NCBI RefSeq assembly: GCF_000092505.1
Contig: NC_014136.1
Location: forward strand, 1,572,501 to 1,636,500
From: Leuconostoc kimchii IMSNU 11154
Lineage (GTDB): Bacteria; Bacillota; Bacilli; Lactobacillales; Lactobacillaceae
Length of the DNA stretch: 64,000 nt
Direction of reading: 5' to 3'
This document shows, piece after piece, positions 1 to 7,709 of this stretch. Below the pieces are notes generated by a model that saw nothing but the letters and a program-made list of their open reading frames with translations, was not told the DNA's origin and searched no databases. Position numbers and translations under genes: made by a program. Position 1 is the stretch's first letter. Each line of letters opens with the position of its first letter.

Positions 1-2487
1 AATACGGTAATAAATCATCAAGGTGGAGATGCGAGTAATGGCTGGGACAAGAATAGCAGTTGGAGTGGGGATTCATCTGATACATCAAAATCATATTTGA
101 AATTTGGTACCGACACTAGTAATCCGGATTATCAAATTCGGAAGTATGCTAAAGAAACATCAACACCAGGGTTATATGATGTCTACTTGAATGCCAAAGG
201 TAATGAAGTTAAGAATATTAAACCGATCGATATTGTGTTAGTTGTTGACATGTCTGGATCAATGAACTCATCCGTAAACGGTGGAAACGACCGAGTTGGT
301 GCGGCTCGTCAAGGTGTTAAAAACTTCTTAAAGACTATTAACGATGCGGGAATTGGTAAGTATGTTAATGTCGGTGTAGTTGGCTTTTCAAGTCCAGGGT
401 ATATAAGTAGTTCAGGAACGTTATCTGAAAATATTGATGCATCTGATAATCAGGCACATATAACGAGAATTAATAATTTATTAGCTAACGACTTTAAAGG
501 TGGAACTTTCACACAATTAGGAATTCGTACCGGTCAAAGCATGCTTGCTGGTGATAGCAATGATCATAAGAAAATGATGATCTTGTTAACTGATGGAGTG
601 CCTACATTTTCATACAAGGTTACTGGGGCAACGACTATTAATGGAACAGATTATGGGACGGCATTCGGTACAAATCGAGACGAACCAAGATTTACTTCTC
701 AGTTATGGAAAGCAAGTGGAAATAGTAGAACACCCTCATCGTATACTGTTTCTGGGAAAACTATTAAGGACACTTGGCCAGCAACATTAGGTGAATCATT
801 AATTGCAAAAAGCCAGAGTACCGAATTACATGCATTGGGCATTCAGTTATCCAAAGATGTAGGTTATACAAATAATAATAGCTATACATACTTAACTGAT
901 AGCCAAGTACGTGATCGGATGAAGCTATTGGCCTCTCCTGGTCTTTATCAAGATGCTAACAGTGCATCTGATGTGGAAACGTATTTGAAAAACCAAGCAA
1001 AAGATGTTCTGAGTCAATTCAACACGGTCAACCAAGGAAGTATTTCAGATCCGTTAGGTTCTCAATTTATTTATGGAGATGACACGCCGACGGTTAAGAG
1101 TGTAGGAAGTAGTGTTGTTCAGAATTTACCAACAGTTACCAAATCAAACGGAAGTATCTCTGTAAGTAATATTAATCTGGGGAAAGATCAAGAAATTCAA
1201 ATACATTATCAGGTGCATTTAAATACTGAATCAGATAATTTTAAACCGGATTACTGGTATCAGATGAATGGCAAAACAACATTTACACCGACAAAGGATA
1301 GTAACGCTGTAGAATTTGGTGTTCCTTCTGCGAAAGCACCTGGAACGGAGCTAAAGGTTATCAAACAATGGCAAGAGTTGACTGATTCATCGAAGCGACC
1401 AGATAGTATTAATTTTGAAGTAACGCGAACTACGAACAACCAATCAAACGATTGGCGGGCAACTGGTACTTTGAGTAAATCGGATAATTGGTCTAAAACT
1501 TTCAAACAGTTGAATAGAAATAATCAATCGGTTTCGTTACCAGCTTATGATAACAAAGGTGGAACGTTCAATTATCAGGTGCTAAACGAAAGTACGGATG
1601 GTTACGTTTCAAGCATTACTAACAAAATAAATGAGTCAACGATAACAAATACACAATATGGTTTGATTATTGATAAGTATGCAAGTAACTCGAAAAATAA
1701 ACTCACTGGTGCTGAATTTATTGTTAAATCAACGGATGGCAAGCAGTCCTATACATTAAAAGATAATCAGTTACAGCAACTGACACCAGGGGATTACACC
1801 ATTCAAGAAACTAAGAGTCCATCTGGGTATCAACTTGATTCTACGGTTTATCCAATAACACTATCGCAAGATGGAAAATGGTCAAGTAGCGGTCAAGGTA
1901 TTAATGTGAAATCACCAACCACGGATGGCAACGGCTATAAAGATGGTTTTTCTATTGCTACTGACAAATCAAACAATACTGATAAGAATAATGTTGTTAG
2001 ATTTGTAAAAAATGATACTTTCAAGAAGTTTAATCTGACAGTTAATAAAGTTGACAAAACAACTGGAAATGCGCTTAAAGGTGCTAAATTCACATTAACT
2101 GACTCTGATGGCAAAACATCAGTTTACAAAGAAACCGATCCAACGTCGACTTTCACTTTTGAAAATCTTTCATCAGGAACATATACTTTGAAAGAATCAA
2201 AAGCTCCTGATGGATACATTGCTAGTAAAGATGTCACAATAATAATTTCTGATGATGGCAGTGTTAAGGTAACTAACAATAATGGCGATTGGAAATCAAC
2301 TTTACAAAATGATGCAGGTAACAATCAGATTAGCCTAACGGTCAACAATTCAAATAAAACTGTTTTTCCATCTACAGGTGGCACTGGTATTGTGCGCTAC
2401 ATGTTGATAGCTGGTGCCTTTATATTAATTGCCTTGGGTGCTAGCGGTTATTATATTTTCCGAATAAAGCGGGGTAACCGATCATGA
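1..2487 (+). CDS. VWA-domain pilus tip adhesin, 5' end cut by window
   Basis: Surface adhesin that probably caps a sortase-built pilus. The frame is open from base 1, so the true start and signal peptide lie outside; 828 residues are visible. A von Willebrand A domain starts near visible residue 75, with the metal-binding (MIDAS) motif DMSGS at 83-87 and a later TDG at 197-199. Two or more CnaB/SpaA-type repeats follow; one begins near 'LTVNKVDKTTGNALKGAKF' and carries the E-box YTLKESKAPDGY. The C-terminus has a sorting signal, FPSTG (789-793), then a hydrophobic helix and an RIKRGNRS tail. F replaces the usual L of LPxTG. It overlaps the next pilin gene by 4 bases (ATGA). The layout resembles RrgA/SpaC-type tip pilins. 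The ligand is unknown. Confidence 0.9.
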   Translation, partial: NTVINHQGGDASNGWDKNSSWSGDSSDTSKSYLKFGTDTSNPDYQIRKYAKETSTPGLYDVYLNAKGNEVKNIKPIDIVLVVDMSGSMNSSVNGGNDRVGAARQGVKNFLKTINDAGIGKYVNVGVVGFSSPGYISSSGTLSENIDASDNQAHITRINNLLANDFKGGTFTQLGIRTGQSMLAGDSNDHKKMMILLTDGVPTFSYKVTGATTINGTDYGTAFGTNRDEPRFTSQLWKASGNSRTPSSYTVSGKTIKDTWPATLGESLIAKSQSTELHALGIQLSKDVGYTNNNSYTYLTDSQVRDRMKLLASPGLYQDANSASDVETYLKNQAKDVLSQFNTVNQGSISDPLGSQFIYGDDTPTVKSVGSSVVQNLPTVTKSNGSISVSNINLGKDQEIQIHYQVHLNTESDNFKPDYWYQMNGKTTFTPTKDSNAVEFGVPSAKAPGTELKVIKQWQELTDSSKRPDSINFEVTRTTNNQSNDWRATGTLSKSDNWSKTFKQLNRNNQSVSLPAYDNKGGTFNYQVLNESTDGYVSSITNKINESTITNTQYGLIIDKYASNSKNKLTGAEFIVKSTDGKQSYTLKDNQLQQLTPGDYTIQETKSPSGYQLDSTVYPITLSQDGKWSSSGQGINVKSPTTDGNGYKDGFSIATDKSNNTDKNNVVRFVKNDTFKKFNLTVNKVDKTTGNALKGAKFTLTDSDGKTSVYKETDPTSTFTFENLSSGTYTLKESKAPDGYIASKDVTIIISDDGSVKVTNNNGDWKSTLQNDAGNNQISLTVNNSNKTVFPSTGGTGIVRYMLIAGAFILIALGASGYYIFRIKRGNRS

Positions 2488-3608
2488 TTAAAAAAATGAT
2501 TGTGTTTATCATTACCTGTATTTCATTTGGGCTGCTTAGCTTGCAACAAGACAATTTAAAGGTTTTAGCCGATACTGATAACCAATTTACGATAGAATTG
2601 CATCATCAGTTGAGTGTGTATGAATCAAATCCAGTATCCTATACTCCTGGCAGTAACGTAACATTTCAATTGTATGATTTGACGGCTGATTACCAGAAGC
2701 ATGAAAATGATGAAAATTATTTTGAAAATTTGAAATCTCAAAACCAGGGTATTCAAAATTATATTCAAGACAGTCATATTTGTTTGATAGATACTAAAAC
2801 TACTGATGCCAATGGACAAGCAACATTTCATGTTTCAAAAAAATATGGAAAAGCTTATCTTATTGTGCAACAAAAAAGTAGCCAACTTGAAAGTGATGGT
2901 TTGTCCTATGAGCAAGTTAGTGATCCAGTTGCATTTTCGCTAAGCAATCAAGAAATGGATAAAAACAAGCTTGAAGTTGAGACCAAATCTGCTATTGTGA
3001 CACGTATACCATATTTTTTTAAATATGGAAAAACCCTTGATCATAAAGAATTACCATTAACAGGTGTCAAATTTGTGTTGTATAAAACGGTTGATAATCA
3101 AAAAAAATACCTGACTGATGACAATAGTTGGAAAACCACTGATGACCCACTACATGAGAAAGAAATAAAGAAAATCGTATCTGATGATACCGGTTTAGTT
3201 GCTTTGAATAATAGTAAGCTACCCGCGGGTCAATATTATTTTCAAGAGGTTCAAACATTAAAGAACTTTGACATATCTTCTCAGGCACAACACATTAGTG
3301 TTAACATTCCAGCAGTCACTAGCTTAGCTAATGTACCGCCAATTACTGTTAATGGCGAGCCATTGTCTAAAGTAGCTGCGGGTGTGATACCTAATGACGT
3401 GTCTCAAAATGCCAGTTTGAGGGTTTTAAATTACCAAAAAAAGCAACCGACTAAGCAACCACCATTTAGCTTGCCATTCTTACCAGAAACAGGAATAGCA
3501 ATTGGTACCATTTCTTTAGTCGGCTTGCTGATTATTTTATTAGTAATATTGATAAAAATTTATAAGAAGAGATTACAATTAAAAAGGAGTTTTAAAAATG
3601 AAAAGTAA
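2484..3608 (+). CDS. Minor (basal) pilin with LPETG sorting signal
   Basis: 374-residue secreted pilin subunit, likely the minor or basal (SpaB-like) component. It has an N-terminal signal peptide (lysines, then a hydrophobic stretch to about residue 24, likely cleaved near LADT). Two SpaA/CnaB-like beta domains follow; the second starts near 'LPLTGVKFVLYKT' and contains 'LPAGQYYFQEVQT', an E-box form. The sorting signal LPETG lies at 333-337, followed by a membrane helix and a basic tail. A Pro/Lys-rich linker (KKQPTKQPPF) just before LPETG is typical of wall-spanning basal pilins. Start ATG overlaps the tip gene stop. The basal role is inferred from position and size. Confidence 0.85.
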   Translation: MIKKMIVFIITCISFGLLSLQQDNLKVLADTDNQFTIELHHQLSVYESNPVSYTPGSNVTFQLYDLTADYQKHENDENYFENLKSQNQGIQNYIQDSHICLIDTKTTDANGQATFHVSKKYGKAYLIVQQKSSQLESDGLSYEQVSDPVAFSLSNQEMDKNKLEVETKSAIVTRIPYFFKYGKTLDHKELPLTGVKFVLYKTVDNQKKYLTDDNSWKTTDDPLHEKEIKKIVSDDTGLVALNNSKLPAGQYYFQEVQTLKNFDISSQAQHISVNIPAVTSLANVPPITVNGEPLSKVAAGVIPNDVSQNASLRVLNYQKKQPTKQPPFSLPFLPETGIAIGTISLVGLLIILLVILIKIYKKRLQLKRSFKNEK

Positions 3609-5124
3609 ATCATGGGCACAAATGGCTAATGCGATTTTACTCGTACTTCCTCTTTTAGTAACAGCTATGTTTGGTGTTACTAATGTATCTGCGGACACAA
3701 CAGACAGTGTTAATGTTACATTACATAAGAGGGTCTTTGATGAAGGACAAGTGCCTGATAGTAAGACCAATACAGGTGAAGTAGACAACAACTTTGGTGG
3801 CACGCCATTAGCAGGTGTTACTTTTACAGCTTATGATGTCACTGACCATTATTTGAACTTACGTTCTAATGGCGCTACTGCCGAAAAAGCATCCCAAGAG
3901 GTTCAATCGGATGCGACTGATGCTGCGCCAAGTTACGCCTCAAAAATTGCGGAAGGGGTAACGGCAGGAGCTGATGGCACAGTAACTTTTTCAAATCTGA
4001 AGTCTAAGGACGGCGACAAAGATAAAGTTTACTTATTTGTTGAAACAAATTCACCAACAACGATCACACAAAAAGCAGCGCCAATTGTGCTAGCACTACC
4101 TGTTTATAAGTCAGGGTCAGACTCAGAAATTAATTCTGATGTTCACGTTTATCCCAAGAACGAACAAACTGATGCTATTACAAAAGATTTAAGTGATGAA
4201 AGTAAAAAAGATTTGATTGTGACATTGCCTGATGGATCAAAGGTTTATAATGCCACTTATGGTCAAAAATTTGGTTATCAACTACAAATAGCAGTACCAT
4301 GGAACATTGCGGATAAAGATACATTTAATGTAGTTGATACGCCTAATTTAGGTATTGATGATGATGCTACTACAGTAAAGATTGCAGGATTAACTGAAGG
4401 AACTGACTATACAGTTTCAGCAACTGATGCAACCGATAAGGATGGTAAAGGTTTCAAAATAACCTTTACACCAACTTCAGCAGGTGTGAAAGCTGCTGCT
4501 GGAAAAAAGTTAACAATTACGTATGATGCTACACTAACAAGTGCTGCTATTCCTGATAAGGAGCATAATAACACCGCAACACTAAATATTGGTAATGGTT
4601 CAGATGTCACATCAACACCAGCGGAAGGGCCAGAAATATATACTGGAGGTGTAAAATTTGTTAAGCAAGACAAGCAAAGTGCTGCAAAGCTTGCTGGTGC
4701 AGAGTTCCAGTTGGTTACGTTAAATGCAAATGGTGACAAAGTTGCCTATGCCAAACAAGCAGCTGATGGTTCATACACATGGTCATCAAATAATAACTCA
4801 GCGACAACATATACATCAAATGATCAAGGATTAGTTGAATTAAAAGGTCTTGAATATTCAACCAAGTTGACTGATGGTCAAAGTTATGCACTTGTTGAGA
4901 CAAAATCTCCATCTGGTTATGCACTTTTGACAGATCCTGTTAAGTTTACAGTTACTAAAGGAAGCTATGCTGACAATCAAACAATCACTGTTACAAACAT
5001 TAAAAAAGGTATCTTACCATCAACTGGTGGATCGGGTATTTATTTATTCTTAATTGTTGGTATGCTTTTGATGGGTGGTGCCTTTGTTTGGAATAGACGT
5101 AATAAAAAGAACCAAAATATTTAA
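3598..5124 (+). CDS. Major pilin (SpaA-like backbone)
   Basis: 508-residue pilus shaft subunit. Signal peptide to about residue 33 (cleavage near VSA-DTTD). The pilin motif VHVYPKN is visible, with Lys187 as the expected nucleophile for the intersubunit isopeptide bond. The E-box 'YALVETKSPSGY' lies in a C-terminal CnaB domain, and the sorting signal LPSTG is at 473-477 with a helix and an RRNKKNQNI tail. It overlaps the preceding pilin gene by 11 bases and has a strong ribosome site (AAAAGGAG) about 8 bases before ATG, fitting a highly translated backbone gene. Only this pilin of the three has a clear YPKN motif, which is why I call it the backbone. Confidence 0.92.
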   Translation: MKSKSWAQMANAILLVLPLLVTAMFGVTNVSADTTDSVNVTLHKRVFDEGQVPDSKTNTGEVDNNFGGTPLAGVTFTAYDVTDHYLNLRSNGATAEKASQEVQSDATDAAPSYASKIAEGVTAGADGTVTFSNLKSKDGDKDKVYLFVETNSPTTITQKAAPIVLALPVYKSGSDSEINSDVHVYPKNEQTDAITKDLSDESKKDLIVTLPDGSKVYNATYGQKFGYQLQIAVPWNIADKDTFNVVDTPNLGIDDDATTVKIAGLTEGTDYTVSATDATDKDGKGFKITFTPTSAGVKAAAGKKLTITYDATLTSAAIPDKEHNNTATLNIGNGSDVTSTPAEGPEIYTGGVKFVKQDKQSAAKLAGAEFQLVTLNANGDKVAYAKQAADGSYTWSSNNNSATTYTSNDQGLVELKGLEYSTKLTDGQSYALVETKSPSGYALLTDPVKFTVTKGSYADNQTITVTNIKKGILPSTGGSGIYLFLIVGMLLMGGAFVWNRRNKKNQNI

Positions 5125-5139
5125 TTATATTTGTAAACT

Positions 5140-5175
5140 AAAGTGCAAACTCAGGATAAGGGTGGCGCTTTTTTT
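5140..5175 (+). terminator. Possible terminator after the major pilin
   Basis: A 7-bp arm AAAGTGC pairs with GCGCTTT (one G-U) around an 18-base loop and runs into T7. Placed between pilins and sortases it could give partial termination, keeping sortase levels below pilin levels. Large loop, so only moderate support. Confidence 0.5.
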
Positions 5176-5272
5176 ATAAGATTAAATCATTTATGTGTTT
5201 CGCCATTCATATTTTTTTGGAATGGTAACTTTATTGATATTTGATTAGTAATTTTAAAGGATATTTGAACTT

Positions 5273-6451
5273 ATGACAGAACAAAAAAACGACGTTAATA
5301 TTTTTTTAAAATTGTTCATTGCCTTAATGTTTTTTATTGGTTTTTTAGTTTTTATGTATCCGTTTATTGCAAATGGTGTGAATAATTATGTTGCACAAAG
5401 AGAATTAAATGTTGTTAATCAATTGAATCAAAACAATCAAAAAGCGAGTGAAAAAAGATTAAGAACATTAATCGAAAAAAACAAGCAAAGAACTAAAGAA
5501 AATCAACAATTAGGCATATCGCCTGTTAAAAATCTTTTAGGAGAAACTTTGAAGAATGTTCCAAAGGAAGACAAAGATTATTATCGACAACATTCATTAG
5601 GGGGCATATTTATCCCTAAATTATCCTTAAGCTTACCAATATTTGATACAACTACTGATAGTCTTTTATATAAAGGAATTACGCAATTACCTGGTAGCTC
5701 TTATCCTGTCGGAGGAAATAATACACATACAGTTCTTATGGGACATAATGGTTTACCGAACCAAGAATTGTTTACTCATCTAGATAAACTAAAAAAAGGT
5801 GATAAATTCTTTTTGAAAATATATGGGAAACGTTTGGCTTATCAAATTATTCGTATTAAAGTGGTTTTACCAACGGATCTTAGTGATGTCACTATACAAG
5901 AAAACCAAGATTTAGCGACATTGGTTACATGTACACCCTACATGGTAAACACACATCGATTACTGGTTACTGGAAAAAGAGTTGCTTTGGACAAAAAAAC
6001 ATTTGATGATCAGGAAAAAAAGACAATATCACAGCAAAGTCAATATTTATTTTATTTAATTGCCCTTATTATGTTCTTTGGGGTTATAGTTTTTTATTTT
6101 GTTAGGCGTGAAGTTATTGCATTATTATCTCATAAAAGAGTGTATCAACTAGACTTTTTTGTTTATCATAATAATCAACCTGTATCTGGATGTCATTTTA
6201 TCTTGGTAGATTACTCTGGTAAAAAAATAGTCAATAAATTATATGAGGAGACAAGTGATTCGTTAGGATATGTTTCATTTGGTAAAATTAATGGTGGGCG
6301 TTATAAAGTCGTATCTACGAATCCAAATATGAGTATTAAGACTTTTAACATTAGGGTTAAACATTTAAAAGATAGTCATTTTTATATCAAAAAAGCAGTT
6401 GAAAGCGATTATCAGATTCAATCAGAAAGAAATTTAATAAATGAAAAATAA
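5273..6451 (+). CDS. Class C sortase with C-terminal CnaB-like tail, lid motif absent
   Basis: Pilin-polymerising transpeptidase, 392 residues. Membrane helix 1 at 10-32, then the extracellular sortase fold. The catalytic set is visible: His158 (GHNGLP), Cys220 in TCTPY and Arg229 in HRLLVTG. Class C enzymes normally carry a DPF/DPW lid ahead of the fold; the matching stretch here (near 'GISPVKNLLGE') has none. Membrane helix 2 lies at about 258-277. An unusual tail of about 115 residues follows, with a CnaB-like pattern ('QPVSGCHFILVD' ... 'LGYVSFGKINGGRYKVV'). By simple topology this tail is cytoplasmic. Ribosome site AAAGGAT. The gene overlaps the second sortase by 11 bases. Confidence 0.9.
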   Translation: MTEQKNDVNIFLKLFIALMFFIGFLVFMYPFIANGVNNYVAQRELNVVNQLNQNNQKASEKRLRTLIEKNKQRTKENQQLGISPVKNLLGETLKNVPKEDKDYYRQHSLGGIFIPKLSLSLPIFDTTTDSLLYKGITQLPGSSYPVGGNNTHTVLMGHNGLPNQELFTHLDKLKKGDKFFLKIYGKRLAYQIIRIKVVLPTDLSDVTIQENQDLATLVTCTPYMVNTHRLLVTGKRVALDKKTFDDQEKKTISQQSQYLFYLIALIMFFGVIVFYFVRREVIALLSHKRVYQLDFFVYHNNQPVSGCHFILVDYSGKKIVNKLYEETSDSLGYVSFGKINGGRYKVVSTNPNMSIKTFNIRVKHLKDSHFYIKKAVESDYQIQSERNLINEK

Positions 6452-7580
6452 GAATAAACAAAATATATTTTTAAACATCATTTTTTTAATCGGATTTTTA
6501 GTAGCATTGTATCCGTTCTATGTCGGGGCATTGAATCATTTTATAGATCAGCAGCGAATCAATACCATACAAAAACAGACCAGTCATACTATCAAGCAAA
6601 AAGAGTTAGATATGAGGAAAAAGAATGAAAAACTTAGTAAAGATGGCTTACAGCCTGGTAATGATCCTTTTTCCGGATCTAACTACAAAGAACATGTTAT
6701 ATTAAAACGACATTTAATAGGGACTATTTCTATTCCCAAAATAAATTTACATATCCCCTTATTTGACACTACAAATGAAGAGACCTTGAACTACGGCGCA
6801 ACAGTTTTGCAGGGCACGTCTTTTCCAATTGGCGGGAAGGGTACACATAGTGTTATTTCAGGTCATCGAGGATTAGCATCACGTGTGTTATTTACAAATT
6901 TGAATCAAGTGAAAAAAAATGATGTTTTTGTATTGCAAGTATTTGACAAAAAGTTAGCGTATAAAATTTTTAAAATAGAAGTTATTAAACCAGAAAATTA
7001 TCAAGGATTGAAAATTGAACAGAGCCAAGATTTGGTTACTTTATTGACATGTACACCTTATATGATTAATTCACATAGATTATTACTTACTGGAAAACGC
7101 ATCCCTTATCCGAAAGATATGTCATCAAGTATACAAACTTCGGATAAGTGGCATAATATCCAGCAAGCATTGATTATTCTTTTTGTAATGCTATTTTTAG
7201 TTGGTCAAGTTATATTATTATATAAAAAATTTGTAAATTGGAGATTAGCTAAAAAAACATATAACTTAGCATTTTACCGTGTAGATTTAAATGATATACC
7301 ATTACCATCTGTGCCTTTCCAATTGTTTTCAAAAAACAAAAAAGTGCCAATACAAAGAGATAATCAAAATATGATTCGTTATGCTGATCGTGATGGTTTG
7401 GTTTTATTTGAAAATCTTCCTGGTGGTTGTTATTATATTAAAGAATTGGCATTGAAAAATAATAATGGTGTCGTTGCTGGCGTTAAGAAATTAAAATCTA
7501 AAGAGATGATTTTTTATCCAACTAAGTCAACACGTGTAAATTACTATTTTAAAGATGCTAAATTGTGGATCAAAAGATAA
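6441..7580 (+). CDS. Class C sortase with DPF lid and C-terminal CnaB-like tail
   Basis: Second pilus sortase, 379 residues. Membrane helix 1 at 9-31; canonical lid motif Asp75-Pro76-Phe77; catalytic His142 (SGHRGLA), Cys204 (TCTPY) and Arg213 (HRLLLTG). Helix 2 spans about 243-261. The remaining 110 residues form a clear CnaB/prealbumin-like pattern: 'LAFYRVDLNDIPLPSVPFQLF', 'DGLVLFENLPGG', then 'CYYIKEL' with Glu335 at the E-box position. It is co-transcribed with the lid-less sortase. Two class C sortases per pilus locus usually split shaft polymerisation and attachment of minor pilins; which does which cannot be read here. Confidence 0.9.
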   Translation: MKNKNKQNIFLNIIFLIGFLVALYPFYVGALNHFIDQQRINTIQKQTSHTIKQKELDMRKKNEKLSKDGLQPGNDPFSGSNYKEHVILKRHLIGTISIPKINLHIPLFDTTNEETLNYGATVLQGTSFPIGGKGTHSVISGHRGLASRVLFTNLNQVKKNDVFVLQVFDKKLAYKIFKIEVIKPENYQGLKIEQSQDLVTLLTCTPYMINSHRLLLTGKRIPYPKDMSSSIQTSDKWHNIQQALIILFVMLFLVGQVILLYKKFVNWRLAKKTYNLAFYRVDLNDIPLPSVPFQLFSKNKKVPIQRDNQNMIRYADRDGLVLFENLPGGCYYIKELALKNNNGVVAGVKKLKSKEMIFYPTKSTRVNYYFKDAKLWIKR

Positions 7581-7694
7581 TTTTTTATAGTGAATAGCAG
7601 AAAATTAGATTGTGCTATTTAGGTGTGTGTTATTTTAAATGATGTCTTTTGATTTTTTTATAGCGGTCTAACGGGCGCCTTTTTTTGCCCAAAA

Positions 7695-7703
7695 TGTTAC
7701 AAT
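7695..7703 (+). promoter_or_regulatory. Extended -10 promoter of recG, predicting a leaderless mRNA
   Basis: TGtTACAAT ends 6 bases before the recG ATG at 7710, so transcription should begin at or next to the start codon. No Shine-Dalgarno sequence is present upstream. The rest of the 129-base gap after the sortases is AT-rich with no other clear signal. Confidence 0.6.
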
Positions 7704-7709
7704 AATAAC

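Noticed and set aside
7640..7690. Terminator after the second sortase
   Set aside because: GGGCGCC followed by T7 looks terminator-like, but I could not find a convincing continuous stem (AGCGGTC against GGGCGCCT pairs poorly).
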